Positions 43,359-53,796 of a stretch of 64,000 nucleotides of DNA are shown in pieces. The stretch spans positions 682,001 through 746,000 of the forward strand of contig NZ_CP080095.1 in NCBI RefSeq assembly GCF_019428685.1, written 5' to 3'. This DNA is from Paraburkholderia edwinii. GTDB taxonomy: Bacteria; Pseudomonadota; Gammaproteobacteria; Burkholderiales; Burkholderiaceae. Below the pieces are notes generated by a model. It did not search any database, was not told where the DNA came from, and was given only the letters and a program-made list of their open reading frames with translations. A program made the translations under genes and the position numbers. Every line of letters begins with the position of its first letter. The first letter of the stretch is position 1.

Positions 43359-44447
43359 ATGAGCACCTCGATGATTTCCGTCAATGTCGATCTGGGCGAA
43401 CGCGCCTATCCGATTCATATCGGCGCCGATCTGATCGGCAAGACCGAACTGTTCGCGCCGCATATCGCGGGCTCGTCGGTCACGATCGTCACCAACACGA
43501 CGGTCGAGCCGCTGTACGGCGAGGCGCTGCGCCGTGCGCTGGCGCCGCTTGGCAAGAATGTGTCGACCGTCGTGCTGCCGGACGGCGAGGCGCACAAGAA
43601 CTGGGAAACGCTAAATCAGATTTTCGACGCACTGCTGGGCGCGCGCGCCGATCGCAAGACGACGTTGATCGCACTCGGCGGCGGCGTGATCGGCGATATG
43701 ACCGGTTTTGCCGCGGCGTGCTACATGCGCGGCGTGCCGTTTATCCAGGTGCCGACAACGCTGCTGTCGCAGGTCGATTCGTCGGTGGGCGGCAAGACCG
43801 GCATCAATCATCCGCTCGGCAAGAACATGATCGGCGCGTTCTATCAGCCGCAGGCGGTGATCGCCGATATCGGCGCGCTGCGCACGCTGCCGGCCCGCGA
43901 GCTTGCCGCCGGCATCGCCGAAGTGATCAAGACCGGCGCCATCGCCGATGCCGCGTTCTTCGACTGGATCGAAGCGAATGTCGACGCGCTCAATCGCTGC
44001 GAGCCGCAGGCGCTGGCGGAAGCGGTGAAGCGGTCGTGCGAGATCAAGGCGTCGGTGGTGGCGGCTGATGAACGCGAAGGCGGCTTGCGCGCGATTCTCA
44101 ATTTTGGCCATACGTTCGGCCATGCGATCGAAGCGGGCCTCGGCTACGGTGAGTGGCTGCACGGAGAGGCAGTCGGCTGCGGCATGGTGATGGCGGCGGA
44201 TCTGTCGGTGAGGCTCGGCCATCTCGACGCCGCGGCGCGTGAGCGCCTCGTTGCGCTCGTGAAGGCGGCGCACCTGCCAACGCGCGCGCCGGCGCTCGGC
44301 GCCGCGCGCTATGTGGACCTGATGCGCGTCGACAAGAAGGCGGAAGCGGGCGAGATCAAGTTCATCCTGCTCAAGCGGTTCGGCGAGACGCTGATCACGC
44401 GCGCACCCGACGATGCGGTGAACGCGACGCTCGCGGCAACCGTCTAA
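43359..44447 (+). CDS. aroB: 3-dehydroquinate synthase
   Basis: A 362-residue NAD- and metal-dependent cyclase for the second shikimate step. [15 protein letters not shown] and [19 protein letters not shown] are the NAD and substrate motifs; metal ligands sit in [19 protein letters not shown] and EWLHGEAVG. Possible starts are GTG 43353, ATG 43359 and ATG 43371 ([14 protein letters not shown]); homologues usually begin at the last of these, so up to four residues may be extra. Operon with aroK. Confidence 0.95.
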   Translation: MSTSMISVNVDLGERAYPIHIGADLIGKTELFAPHIAGSSVTIVTNTTVEPLYGEALRRALAPLGKNVSTVVLPDGEAHKNWETLNQIFDALLGARADRKTTLIALGGGVIGDMTGFAAACYMRGVPFIQVPTTLLSQVDSSVGGKTGINHPLGKNMIGAFYQPQAVIADIGALRTLPARELAAGIAEVIKTGAIADAAFFDWIEANVDALNRCEPQALAEAVKRSCEIKASVVAADEREGGLRAILNFGHTFGHAIEAGLGYGEWLHGEAVGCGMVMAADLSVRLGHLDAAARERLVALVKAAHLPTRAPALGAARYVDLMRVDKKAEAGEIKFILLKRFGETLITRAPDDAVNATLAATV

Positions 44448-44537
44448 GCGCCGAACGCGCCGAACGCGCCGAACGCGCCGAACGCGCCGAACGCGCCGAA
44501 CGCGCCGAACGCGCCGAACGCGCCGAACGCGCCGAAC
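44448..44537. repeat. ten-copy 9-bp minisatellite
   Basis: Ten exact tandem copies of GCGCCGAAC begin on the base after the aroB stop codon and fill 90 bp. The perfect identity of all copies means recent slippage or conversion. In the same frame it would read Ala-Pro-Asn. It stands between aroB and dgt and is the clearest VNTR in the window. Confidence 0.95.
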
Positions 44538-44695
44538 GCGGCTCAGCGGCTCAGCGCGGCGAGTGCGTGCAATGTGGCAAATGCATCGCATGCGCCGCGG
44601 CCACGAGTGCGGCAAATGTGCCGAACACGCGCGACGCCCTTGGTTCGCGCTTGTGGTTCGCGTTTTTGTTCCGCGCTTTTGCTCCGGAGAAGCAG

Positions 44696-45982
44696 GTGAT
44701 CGAAAGACTCAGCGACAATCCGCTCGAAGCGTCCGGCGCGCCGCGTGCGACAGACGCGTCTCAGCTGTCCAACGCGCCTGGAGGGGCCAACACGTTTGGA
44801 ACGTCCAACGCGCCCGCCACGCCGCCGCTTTCATCATCGCTGCCATCCGTCGCCGCACTCGAGGCCCATCTCGCGCCATACGCCGCGCATTCCGCGCAGT
44901 CTCTGGGCCGCCGCCATCCGGAAGCGCCGCCGAGCGCGCGCACCGAATTCCAGCGCGACCGCGACCGCATCGTCCACTCGACTGCATTCCGGCGTCTCGA
45001 ATACAAGACACAGGTCTTCGTCAATCACGAAGGCGATCTGTTTCGCACGCGGCTCACGCACAGCCTCGAAGTCGCGCAGATCGCGCGCTCGGTCGCGCGT
45101 AACCTGCGCGTCAACGAAGATCTCGTCGAAGCGATTTCGCTCGCGCACGACCTCGGTCATACGCCATTCGGCCACGCGGGACAGGATGCGCTGAACGACT
45201 GCATGCGCGAGCATGGCGGCTTCGAGCACAATCTGCAGAGCCTCGCGGTTGTCGACGAACTCGAGGAACACTACGGCGCGTTCAACGGGCTCAATCTGTG
45301 TTTCGAAACTCGCGAAGGCATTCTCAAGCATTGTTCGCGCGAAAACGCACGCCGCCTCGGCGCGCTCGGTGAGCGTTTCCTGCACGGGCGTCAGCCGTCG
45401 ATCGAGGCGCAGATCGCCAATCTCGCCGATGAAATCGCGTACAACAATCATGACGTCGACGATGGCCTGCGCTCCGGCCTCATCACGATTGACCAGCTGG
45501 CGGAAGTCGAACTATGGCGCATGCACTACGATGCAGCGCGCCGCGACTATCCGGAGATCGAAGGACGCCGCCTCATTCACGAGATCGTGCGGCGCATCAT
45601 CAACACGCTGATCGTCGACCTGATTGATACGACGACACGCAATCTGCAGCGTCATGCGCCGCAATCGCTCGATGACGTGCGTGCCGCGCCGCCGCTTGTC
45701 GCGCATAGCGAAACGGTGTCTGCGCAGGCGACGGTGCTCAAGCGCTTCCTGTACAAGAACCTCTATCGGCACTATCGCGTGATGCGCATGGCGAACAAGG
45801 CGAGACGCGTCGTCACCGGCCTGTTCGAGGCATTTAGCGACGACGCGCGCCTTCTGCCGCCGAACTACCAGTCGGCGGACGCGGGCGTGCAGGCGCGGCT
45901 GATCGCGCATTACATCGCGGGCATGACGGACCGCTATGCGCTCAAGGAGTATCGACGGCTTTTCGTCGTCGAAGACAATTGA
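44696..45982 (+). CDS. dgt: deoxyguanosinetriphosphate triphosphohydrolase-like protein
   Basis: A 428-residue HD-domain protein of the dGTPase family, which cuts dNTPs to nucleoside and triphosphate. The core starts near residue 80 with [20 protein letters not shown] and has the HD metal site [24 protein letters not shown] and [15 protein letters not shown]. The first 75 residues are a low-complexity Ala/Ser/Asn/Pro stretch unlike the core. GTG at 44696 has GGAG six bases upstream; a longer frame from 44567 has no such support. Confidence 0.9.
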   Translation: MIERLSDNPLEASGAPRATDASQLSNAPGGANTFGTSNAPATPPLSSSLPSVAALEAHLAPYAAHSAQSLGRRHPEAPPSARTEFQRDRDRIVHSTAFRRLEYKTQVFVNHEGDLFRTRLTHSLEVAQIARSVARNLRVNEDLVEAISLAHDLGHTPFGHAGQDALNDCMREHGGFEHNLQSLAVVDELEEHYGAFNGLNLCFETREGILKHCSRENARRLGALGERFLHGRQPSIEAQIANLADEIAYNNHDVDDGLRSGLITIDQLAEVELWRMHYDAARRDYPEIEGRRLIHEIVRRIINTLIVDLIDTTTRNLQRHAPQSLDDVRAAPPLVAHSETVSAQATVLKRFLYKNLYRHYRVMRMANKARRVVTGLFEAFSDDARLLPPNYQSADAGVQARLIAHYIAGMTDRYALKEYRRLFVVEDN

Positions 45983-46132
45983 CGAAACTAGCGCACCCGA
46001 ATGACGCGCGCGGCGCGCCGCTACGTTGCGCGTGCATCCGCAGCGCGCCTCATCGCACGCGAGCCGAACCGCTAAAGCACGAGCGAGCGCGCTAAAACTT
46101 CGACGCACGCGCCCACGCACCCAAACCCCGCC

Positions 46133-46510
46133 TCAACGTCCGCGCGACATCAACGCGCCCGCCACGAGCGCGATCGCGCCGACCATCGCGATGGTTCGCC
46201 ACGGGTTCTCATGCACGTATTCGTCCGCACCGTTTAACGCAACCTGCGCGCGCTCGCGCATCGCCGAGCGCGTATCGTTCAGGCGCTCGCGTGCATCGTC
46301 GAGGCGCTTGCGCACCTGGCTACGCAACGCGGCAGCGTCGGCATGCGTGCCGTCGCCGAGCGTGCCTTCGAGTTCCGAGATCAATGTGCGCAGTTCGCTC
46401 GCGATGTCTTCCGCAGCGTGACGGCTGTGGCGCGCGATGCGGCGCGCACGGCGCCCCGTCGTTGCCCAGGATTCGCCAATCGCATCTCGCGTATTCGGTA
46501 GTGCAGTCAT
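46133..46510 (-). CDS. DUF883 / ElaB-YqjD family membrane-anchored protein
   Basis: A 125-residue protein of the DUF883 type: a long amphipathic helix (about 25-90: DIASELRTLISELEGTLGD, AALRSQVRKRLDDARERLND) followed by YVHENPWRTIAMVGAIALVA and a final helix ending GALMSRGR. E. coli relatives YqjD and ElaB tether stationary-phase ribosomes to the membrane through this C-terminal anchor; the role here is inferred. GGAG five bases before the ATG at 46510. Confidence 0.85.
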   Translation of the reverse strand: MTALPNTRDAIGESWATTGRRARRIARHSRHAAEDIASELRTLISELEGTLGDGTHADAAALRSQVRKRLDDARERLNDTRSAMRERAQVALNGADEYVHENPWRTIAMVGAIALVAGALMSRGR

Positions 46511-46838
46511 GGTCGCTCCGTCGATGATGGTTTGATGAAAAGTCCCCTCTGCCTGACCGTCAGGAAGCGCAGTAAAAAGCGCAGGAGAAAGCGCAGGAAA
46601 GCGCGGGTACAAGCGGTAAAACCCTCAGGACGCAACTTCGGTGCCTGCCCTCCGAAACGATGACGAGCGCGGCGAAGCGTCGCGCGCCGCATGCGCCTCT
46701 ACGTGTGCGAACGCATCGGAAACGCCCGCCGCACGGTCCATGCAGCAGAATTTTCAGCAGCCATTCCGTGCAAGCGTCAAATTTACAATGCTTGCAGTAT
46801 TGCCATTGCACGAACCTGATCGCGACGTGCGATTGCGT
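46511..46838. other. intergenic stretch between the DUF883 gene and the ompW terminator
   Basis: No protein or RNA gene can be supported here. A short degenerate direct repeat around AAGCGCAGGAG lies at about 46567-46603. The upstream part must hold the promoter of the DUF883 gene on the minus strand. A stretch near 46700-46800 has lower GC than its surroundings. Confidence 0.5.
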
Positions 46839-46874
46839 AAAAACGAAAGCGCCGCTGCGCATCGCGCAACGGCG
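46839..46874 (-). terminator. terminator of ompW
   Basis: On the minus strand CGCCGTTGCGC pairs with GCGCAGCGGCG (one mismatch) around GAT, followed by CTTTCGTTTTT. Plus-strand coordinates of the stem are 46850-46874. It ends the ompW transcript about 30 bp after the stop. Confidence 0.7.
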
Positions 46875-46907
46875 TTATCCAAGCCGGGAAAACTCGTCTA
46901 ACCTAGG

Positions 46908-47642
46908 TTAAAACCGGTAGCCGACGCTTAGCAGCGTGACGATCGGATTCAGTCGAATCTTGGTTTGCGACTGCACGTTTAGCGTTCCGACCGGCGTTTG
47001 CGCAGCGGTATTCAGCTTCGCCGTGGTGCTGATCGGCAGATACGAAATCGAGAAGGCCGCGAACCAGTGTTGGGTGAACGCGTACGTGAAGCCCGCATTA
47101 AACACCGGCACCCAAGAACTATCCGTGGTCACCGTGGTCGGACCATGCAGTACACCCTGTAGGAATGCACCGTTCGTAATGGTCTCGTCGGTGAACCAGA
47201 CACGGCTCACGCCGATGCCGAGAAACGGACGAAAATTCGACTGGGGTGCAAGGAAGTAGTACTTGAGCAGCAGCGCAGGGCTCCACTGTTTCGCTTCACC
47301 GAGTTTGCCGAATTGCCCGAACTGTCCCGTGCCATCGATATCGAAGGTCGGTGGCACGCCGATGTCGAACTGGGCAGCGATATGGTCGGTGATGAAGTAC
47401 CCCGCGGTGAAGCCAACGGTATCGGCACTGCTGATTTTGGCGCCCGTGTTGGGTATCGTGATGTCGACGGGTGTGCCCCCTACGTTTGTCTCCTTCAACG
47501 GATCACTACTCGACTGAGGCGCAAGATGGAACCAGCCTGTCGTGACGTAAAAGCTTCCGGCCGTTTGAGCGTGAGCTGCGGTCGACATGCATGCGAATGC
47601 GCATGCAGCAGCGGCCCCCGAGATGGCCTGTTTTAGTTTCAT
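46908..47642 (-). CDS. ompW: OmpW-family outer-membrane protein
   Basis: A 244-residue eight-stranded beta-barrel of the OmpW family. A signal peptide ends at STAAHA (25). GFTAGYFITDHIAAQFDIGV and LLLKYYFLAPQSNFRPFLGI are family strands, and the C-terminus VGYRF ends in the aromatic residue needed for Bam recognition. GGAGGAGCACAT gives a very strong ribosome binding site. OmpW is thought to take small hydrophobic compounds; substrate unknown here. A GTTTGAAACAAAC dyad lies at 47683-47695 upstream. Confidence 0.9.
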   Translation of the reverse strand: MKLKQAISGAAAACAFACMSTAAHAQTAGSFYVTTGWFHLAPQSSSDPLKETNVGGTPVDITIPNTGAKISSADTVGFTAGYFITDHIAAQFDIGVPPTFDIDGTGQFGQFGKLGEAKQWSPALLLKYYFLAPQSNFRPFLGIGVSRVWFTDETITNGAFLQGVLHGPTTVTTDSSWVPVFNAGFTYAFTQHWFAAFSISYLPISTTAKLNTAAQTPVGTLNVQSQTKIRLNPIVTLLSVGYRF

Positions 47643-47827
47643 ATGTGCTCCTCCTGAAAGGCCCGCACATTATGAACATTACGTTTGAAACAAACCATAC
47701 GCACCGGCTAGAGCGTTCACTCTGGGCTGCGCACGGTTTCTGGCTCAGGCCCGCCACGCGGAACGCCGCACCGGTGGCGCCTGTCGGACCTTCGGGTATG
47801 TACCAACGCGAATTTGGATAATCCAGC

Positions 47828-48547
47828 ATGGCACGGCTTGCACGTCTTTATGTTCCTGACCAGCCGCAACACGTGATCCTGCGCGGACTCGACCAGCAGC
47901 CCGCGTTTGTCGACGACCAGGACTACGAACTCTTTATCGATTGCCTGAGGGCGGCCTCACGCGATCATCACCTCGCGGTTCATGCGTACGCGCTGATGCC
48001 CGGCGCGGTGCAACTGCTCGTCACACCCACCGACGAATCGAGTTTGCCGAAGGCGATGCAGGCGGTCGGCCGGCGCTACGTCGCGCACTTCAACCGGCGT
48101 TACTCGCGACGCGGCACACTGTGGGAAGGCCGCTATCGCGCGACGGTGATCGAGGGCGAGCGTTACTTTCTGCTCGCGAGCCGCGTCGTCGAAATGTCGC
48201 CGGTGCGCAGCCAGCTCGTCGCGGTAGCCGAAGACTACCGGTGGTCGAGCTACCGGCATCACATCGGCCTCACGCTCGATAGCCTGATCACCGACCATCC
48301 GTTGTACTGGTCGCTCGGCAATACGCCGTTCGAGCGACAGCGCGCGTATCGCGATCTATGCGAGCAGCCGCTCGATGAACGCGAGGCAAGCCAGTTGCAG
48401 CAGGCGACGCTCAAGGGCTGGGTGCTCGGCAGCGATTCCTATCGCGAATGGGCGGCGCGGGCCGCGAACCGGCGCGTGTCACCGCTGCCGCGCGGCCGGC
48501 CGCGCAAAGTGCGCGAGGCTGCAGATCCGCCAGTGAAATCGCAATAA
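47828..48547 (+). CDS. RAYT-like (REP-associated tyrosine transposase) protein with lost catalytic motifs
   Basis: A 239-residue protein with clear Y1-transposase/RAYT similarity: HVILRG at 15-20, DDQDYELFIDCLR, HAYALMP, GRRYVAHFNRRYSRRGTLWEGRY and DYRWSSYRHH. The HUH site, normally MPNHVHLL, reads MPGAVQLL (57-64), so both metal histidines are gone. The catalytic tyrosine, normally in RYIELNPVR, is valine in RVVEMSPVR (V120). The fold looks intact and the gene is full length, which suggests a kept non-transposing DNA-binding role. It lies divergent from ompW and upstream of gltB. No terminal repeats are seen. Confidence 0.85.
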   Translation: MARLARLYVPDQPQHVILRGLDQQPAFVDDQDYELFIDCLRAASRDHHLAVHAYALMPGAVQLLVTPTDESSLPKAMQAVGRRYVAHFNRRYSRRGTLWEGRYRATVIEGERYFLLASRVVEMSPVRSQLVAVAEDYRWSSYRHHIGLTLDSLITDHPLYWSLGNTPFERQRAYRDLCEQPLDEREASQLQQATLKGWVLGSDSYREWAARAANRRVSPLPRGRPRKVREAADPPVKSQ

Positions 48548-48628
48548 GTGCAACGGCGGCTGAAACGGTCAGCCGTCGGCAAGGCCGCAAACACCAAAAG
48601 AAAAGGCGTTCACCGTCAAGGGTTTGCA

Positions 48629-48667
48629 GCGAAAACGGCATCGTCGCATGCCGTTTTCTTTTGTTTG
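48629..48667 (+). terminator. Rho-independent terminator after the RAYT-like gene
   Basis: GAAAACGGCAT (48631-48641), loop CGTCGC, ATGCCGTTTTC (48648-48658), then TTTTGTTTG. A perfect 11-bp stem. Confidence 0.85.
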
Positions 48668-48690
48668 AATTTGATATGGCACTAATAAAA

Positions 48691-48772
48691 AATATACGCG
48701 ATGCACCATTGTGATAAATGGGGTTCAATCACACGGTTTTGTTTGCTATTTCATTGATTCGTCGCGTATATT
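48691..48772 (+). promoter_or_regulatory. gltB promoter region with an 11-bp inverted repeat
   Basis: AATATACGCGA (48691-48701) and TCGCGTATATT (48762-48772) are perfect inverted copies 71 bp apart. The right arm contains the putative -10 TATATT (48767-48772), 18 bp after TTGCTA (48743-48748). The AT-rich tract around it contrasts with the GC-rich surroundings. A regulator binding both arms could loop the DNA and cover the -10 box. About 165 bp of leader follow before gltB. Confidence 0.55.
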
Positions 48773-48938
48773 CCGAATTCCGGCGAGCCGGGGCGCGTAG
48801 CGCATACGAATGTCCCGAGAGCTCGTGCGGCAGCAGCGGCGCTCCCCACACCCGCTGCGGCAACGACGCAACACGCAACAACACAAACGGCAACACACGA
48901 TTTAACGGCCGCCCGGCCCCTGACAGACGGTGTCCCCC

Positions 48939-51900
48939 ATGAACGACCAACAGCAACCGATCCGCGCAGGCGCGCACGCCTCGGTTCCCGCGGCGCAAGG
49001 TCTGTACGACCCGCAAAACGAACACGACGCATGCGGCGTCGGTTTCGTCGCGCATATCAAGGGCAAGAAAAGCCACGAGATCATCGAGCAGGGCTTGAAG
49101 ATTCTCGAAAATCTCGATCACCGGGGCGCGGTCGGCGCCGATCCGCTGATGGGCGATGGCGCGGGCATCCTGATCCAGATTCCGGACGGCTACTACCGCG
49201 AAGAGATGGCGAAGCAGGGCGTGACGCTGCCGCCCGCCGGCGAATACGGCGTCGGCATGATCTTCCTGCCGAAGGAACACGCGTCGCGCCTCGCCTGCGA
49301 ACAGGAGCTCGAGCGAACGGTGAAGGCCGAAGGCCAGGTCGTGCTCGGCTGGCGCGACGTGCCGGTCGACCATTCGATGCCGATTTCGCCGACCGTGAAG
49401 GCGAGCGAGCCGCTGATCCGCCAGATCTTTATCGGTCGCGGCAAGGACATCATGGTGACCGACGCGCTCGAGCGGAAGCTGTACGTGATCCGCAAGACCG
49501 CGAGCCACCGCATCCAGGCGCTCAAGCTCAAGCACGGCAAGGAATACTTCGTGCCGTCGTGCTCGGCGCGCACGATCGTCTACAAGGGTCTGCTGCTCGC
49601 GGGCCAGGTGGGCGTTTACTATCGCGACCTGCAGGACGAGCGCGTCGTCTCCGCACTTGCGCTCGTACACCAACGCTTCTCGACGAACACGTTCCCGGCA
49701 TGGGAACTCGCTCACCCGTATCGCCTCATCGCGCACAACGGCGAAATCAACACGGTGAAGGGCAACGTCAACTGGCTGAACGCCCGCACCGGCGCGATCG
49801 CGTCGCACGTGCTCGGCGACGATCTGCCGAAGCTGTGGCCGCTGATCTACCCGGGCCAGTCCGACACCGCATCGTTCGACAACTGCCTCGAACTGCTGCT
49901 GATGGCCGGCTACCCGCTCGTCCACGCGATGATGATGATGATCCCGGAAGCGTGGGAACAGCACACGCTGATGGACGACAACCGCCGCGCGTTCTACGAG
50001 TACCACGCCGCGATGATGGAGCCGTGGGACGGCCCCGCTGCGATCGCGTTCACCGACGGCCGGCAGATCGGTGCGACGCTCGACCGTAACGGCCTGCGTC
50101 CGGCGCGCTATCTGGTCACCGACGACGACCTCGTCATCATGGCGTCGGAAGCGGGCGTGCTGCCGATTCCCGAATCGAAGATCGTCAAGAAGTGGCGTCT
50201 GCAGCCGGGCAAGATGTTCCTGATCGACATGGAACACGGCCGCATCATCGACGACAAGGAACTGAAGGACAACCTCGCCAACGCAAAGCCGTACAAGAGC
50301 TGGATCGACGCCGTGCGCATCAAGCTCGACGAGATCGAAGCGAAGGCGGAAGACGTCGTCACGGAGCGCCGTGAGGCGGCGGCGCTGCTCGACCGCCAGC
50401 AGGCGTTCGGCTATACGCAGGAAGATCTCAAGTTCCTGATGGCGCCGATGGCGCAAGCAGGCGAGGAAGCGGTCGGCTCGATGGGCAACGACTCGCCGCT
50501 CGCCGTGATGTCGAACAAGAACAAGACGCTGTACCACTACTTCAAGCAGCTGTTCGCGCAAGTCACGAATCCGCCGATCGACCCGATCCGCGAAAACATG
50601 GTGATGTCGCTCGTGTCGTTCGTCGGCCCGAAGCCGAACCTGCTCGACACGAACAACATCAACCCGCCGATGCGTCTCGAAGTGTCGCAGCCGGTGCTCG
50701 ACTTCAAGGACATCGCGAAGATCCGCGCGATCGATCAGTACACGGGCGGCAAGTTCAGCTCGTACGAACTGAATATCTGCTACCCGGTTGCGTGGGGCAA
50801 GGAAGGCATCGAAGCGCGTCTCGCGTCGCTGTGCGCGGAAGCCGTCGATGCGGTGAAGTCCGGCTACAACATGCTGATCGTGTCGGACCGCAAGACCGAT
50901 CGCGACAACGTCGCGATTCCGGCGCTGCTTGCTACGTCCGCGATTCACACGCACCTCGTCACGCAAGGTTTGCGCACGAGCACGGGTCTCGTCGTCGAAA
51001 CGGGCTCGGCGCGTGAAACGCACCACTTCGCGCTGCTCGCCGGTTACGGCGCGGAAGCGGTGCATCCGTACCTCGCGATGGAAACGCTCGCGCAGCTCGC
51101 GGCCGGCCTGAAGGGCGACCTGTCGCCGGAAAAGGCGATCTACAACTTCACGAAGGCAGTCGGCAAGGGCCTGCAGAAGGTCATGTCGAAGATGGGCATT
51201 TCGACGTACATGTCGTACACGGGCGCGCAGATTTTCGAAGCGGTCGGCCTCGCGGAAGACCTCGTGCTCAAGTACTTCAAGGGCACGTCGTCGAAGGTCG
51301 GCGGCATCGGCCTCTTTGAAGTGGCGGAAGAGGCGATTCGTCTGCATCGCGAAGCATTCGGCGACAACCCGGTGCTCGCAACGATGCTCGACGCCGGCGG
51401 CGAATACGCGTACCGCGTGCGCGGCGAAGAACATATGTGGACGCCTGACGCGATCGCGAAGCTGCAGCACTCGGCGCGCAGCAACTCGTACCAGACGTAC
51501 AAGGAATACGCGCATCTGATCAACGACCAGACGAAGCGCCACATGACGTTCCGCGGCCTCTTCGAGTTCAAGGTCGACCCGATGCGCGCGATTCCGCTCG
51601 ACGAAGTGGAGTCGGCGAAGGATATCGTCAAGCGTTTTGCAACCGGTGCGATGTCGCTCGGCTCGATCTCGACCGAAGCGCACGCTACGCTCGCGGTCGC
51701 GATGAACCGCATCGGCGGCAAGTCGAATACCGGTGAAGGCGGCGAGGACGAAAAGCGCTATCGCAACGAACTGCGCGGCATTCCGATCAAGAACGGCGAC
51801 ACGATGAAGTCGGTGATCGGCGATGAAGTGATCGTCGACATTCCGCTCAAGGACGGCGATTCGCTGCGCTCGAAGATCAAGCAGGTCGCGTCGGGCCGTT

Positions 51901-53657
51901 TCGGCGTGACGGCCGAGTATCTCGCGTCGGCCGACCAGATCCAGATCAAGATGGCGCAAGGCGCGAAGCCGGGCGAAGGCGGCCAGTTGCCGGGTCACAA
52001 GGTGTCGGAGTACATCGGCAAGCTGCGTTACTCGGTGCCGGGCGTCGGCCTGATTTCGCCGCCGCCGCACCACGACATCTATTCGATCGAAGACCTCGCG
52101 CAGCTGATTCACGATCTGAAGAACGTGAACCCGTCGTCGAGCGTGTCGGTGAAGCTCGTCTCGGAAAGCGGTGTCGGCACCGTTGCGGCGGGCGTGGCGA
52201 AGGCGAAGGCCGATCACGTCGTGATCGCGGGCCACGACGGCGGCACCGGCGCATCGCCGCTGTCGTCGATCAAGCACGCGGGCACGCCGTGGGAATTGGG
52301 CCTCGCCGAAACGCAGCAGACGCTGGTGCTGAACCGCCTGCGCGGCCGTATTCGCGTGCAGGCCGACGGCCAGATGAAGACGGGCCGCGACGTCGTGATC
52401 GGCGCGCTGCTTGGCGCCGACGAATTCGGCTTCGCGACGGCGCCGCTCGTCGTCGAAGGCTGCATCATGATGCGCAAGTGCCATCTGAACACGTGCCCGG
52501 TCGGCGTTGCGACGCAGGACCCGGTGCTGCGTGCGAAGTTCAAGGGTCAGCCCGAGCACGTCGTGAACTTCTTCTTCTTCGTCGCGGAAGAAGTGCGCGA
52601 AATCATGGCGCAACTCGGCTTGCGCCGGTTCGACGACCTGGTCGGCCGCGCGGATCTGCTCGACATGAAGAAGGGCGTCGAGCACTGGAAGGCGAAGGGT
52701 CTCGATTTTTCGCGCGTGTTCTATCAGCCGGAAGTGCCGGCCGACGTCGCGCGTCTGCATGTCGAATCGCAGGACCACGGCCTCGACCGCGCGCTCGATC
52801 ACACGCTGATCGAGAAGGCGAAGGCCGCGATCGAGAAGGGCGAGCATGTGTCGTTTATCCAGCCGGTGCGCAACGTGAACCGCACGGTCGGCGCGATGCT
52901 GTCCGGCACGATCGCGAAGAAGTACGGCCACGACGGCTTGCCCGACGACACGGTGCATATCCAGCTGAAGGGCACCGCGGGCCAGAGCTTCGGCGCGTTC
53001 CTCGCGAAGGGCGTCACGCTCGACCTCGTCGGCGACGGTAACGACTACGTCGGCAAGGGCCTGTCGGGCGGCCGCATCATCATCCGTCCGACCAACGACT
53101 TCCGCGGCAAGTCCGAGGAAAACATTATCTGCGGCAACACGGTGATGTACGGCGCGCTCGAAGGCGAATCGTTCTTCCGCGGCGTCGCGGGCGAGCGCTT
53201 CTGCGTGCGTAACTCGGGCGCGACCGCGGTTGTCGAAGGCACGGGTGACCACGGCTGCGAATACATGACGGGCGGCACGGTTGTCGTGCTCGGCGAGACG
53301 GGCCGCAACTTCGCGGCCGGCATGTCGGGCGGCCTCGCCTACGTGTACGACCCGGACGGCACGTTTGCGGGCAAGTGCAACCGCTCGATGGTCGCGCTCG
53401 ATCCGGTGCTGCAGCAGGCCGAGCAGGAACGCACGGTCGACAAGGCGCTGTGGCATGCGGGCCAGACCGATGAAGCGCTGCTGAAGGGCCTCGTCGAGCG
53501 TCACTTCCAGTTCACCGGCTCGCCGCGTGCGAAGGCGCTGCTCGAGAACTGGGACGCGGCGCGCCGTCAGTTCGTCAAGGTCTTCCCGACCGAGTACAAG
53601 CGTGCGCTTGGCGAACTGGGCGCGAAGAAGGCCGCGAAGGAAGTGCTTGCAGCCTGA
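48939..53657 (+). CDS. gltB: glutamate synthase large subunit
   Basis: A 1572-residue GltB, which makes glutamate from glutamine and 2-oxoglutarate. The N-terminal amidotransferase nucleophile is C32, exposed after removal of a 31-residue propeptide ([13 protein letters not shown]). The central and FMN domains follow, with the 3Fe-4S cysteines in [19 protein letters not shown] near residues 1175-1195, and the C-terminal GXGXG beta-helix domain. ATG at 48939 is preferred over a GTG at 48930. Operon with gltD. Confidence 0.97.
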   Translation: MNDQQQPIRAGAHASVPAAQGLYDPQNEHDACGVGFVAHIKGKKSHEIIEQGLKILENLDHRGAVGADPLMGDGAGILIQIPDGYYREEMAKQGVTLPPAGEYGVGMIFLPKEHASRLACEQELERTVKAEGQVVLGWRDVPVDHSMPISPTVKASEPLIRQIFIGRGKDIMVTDALERKLYVIRKTASHRIQALKLKHGKEYFVPSCSARTIVYKGLLLAGQVGVYYRDLQDERVVSALALVHQRFSTNTFPAWELAHPYRLIAHNGEINTVKGNVNWLNARTGAIASHVLGDDLPKLWPLIYPGQSDTASFDNCLELLLMAGYPLVHAMMMMIPEAWEQHTLMDDNRRAFYEYHAAMMEPWDGPAAIAFTDGRQIGATLDRNGLRPARYLVTDDDLVIMASEAGVLPIPESKIVKKWRLQPGKMFLIDMEHGRIIDDKELKDNLANAKPYKSWIDAVRIKLDEIEAKAEDVVTERREAAALLDRQQAFGYTQEDLKFLMAPMAQAGEEAVGSMGNDSPLAVMSNKNKTLYHYFKQLFAQVTNPPIDPIRENMVMSLVSFVGPKPNLLDTNNINPPMRLEVSQPVLDFKDIAKIRAIDQYTGGKFSSYELNICYPVAWGKEGIEARLASLCAEAVDAVKSGYNMLIVSDRKTDRDNVAIPALLATSAIHTHLVTQGLRTSTGLVVETGSARETHHFALLAGYGAEAVHPYLAMETLAQLAAGLKGDLSPEKAIYNFTKAVGKGLQKVMSKMGISTYMSYTGAQIFEAVGLAEDLVLKYFKGTSSKVGGIGLFEVAEEAIRLHREAFGDNPVLATMLDAGGEYAYRVRGEEHMWTPDAIAKLQHSARSNSYQTYKEYAHLINDQTKRHMTFRGLFEFKVDPMRAIPLDEVESAKDIVKRFATGAMSLGSISTEAHATLAVAMNRIGGKSNTGEGGEDEKRYRNELRGIPIKNGDTMKSVIGDEVIVDIPLKDGDSLRSKIKQVASGRFGVTAEYLASADQIQIKMAQGAKPGEGGQLPGHKVSEYIGKLRYSVPGVGLISPPPHHDIYSIEDLAQLIHDLKNVNPSSSVSVKLVSESGVGTVAAGVAKAKADHVVIAGHDGGTGASPLSSIKHAGTPWELGLAETQQTLVLNRLRGRIRVQADGQMKTGRDVVIGALLGADEFGFATAPLVVEGCIMMRKCHLNTCPVGVATQDPVLRAKFKGQPEHVVNFFFFVAEEVREIMAQLGLRRFDDLVGRADLLDMKKGVEHWKAKGLDFSRVFYQPEVPADVARLHVESQDHGLDRALDHTLIEKAKAAIEKGEHVSFIQPVRNVNRTVGAMLSGTIAKKYGHDGLPDDTVHIQLKGTAGQSFGAFLAKGVTLDLVGDGNDYVGKGLSGGRIIIRPTNDFRGKSEENIICGNTVMYGALEGESFFRGVAGERFCVRNSGATAVVEGTGDHGCEYMTGGTVVVLGETGRNFAAGMSGGLAYVYDPDGTFAGKCNRSMVALDPVLQQAEQERTVDKALWHAGQTDEALLKGLVERHFQFTGSPRAKALLENWDAARRQFVKVFPTEYKRALGELGAKKAAKEVLAA

Positions 53658-53796
53658 TTTGCAGCCTGACTTGCAAAAGCGCCGTGGGCCTCAAGGCCTG
53701 TAGCAAAAGCAAATAATCCGCGCACCCGCCGCTCGCATCATCGGAATGCGACGACGGGTGCCGATCCCCACCGAATTGGATAGACAAGAGAACCAC

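Noticed and set aside
46899..46910. Palindrome TAACCTAGGTTA at the ompW stop codon
   Set aside because: Twelve bases of symmetry over a stop codon; the real terminator is the longer hairpin at 46839-46874, so this is probably chance.
48729..53504. A 1591-codon open frame on the minus strand, fully inside gltB
   Set aside because: It is the mirror of gltB codon bias in GC-rich DNA; composition is His/Arg/Val-heavy with no family motifs, and gltB is certain.
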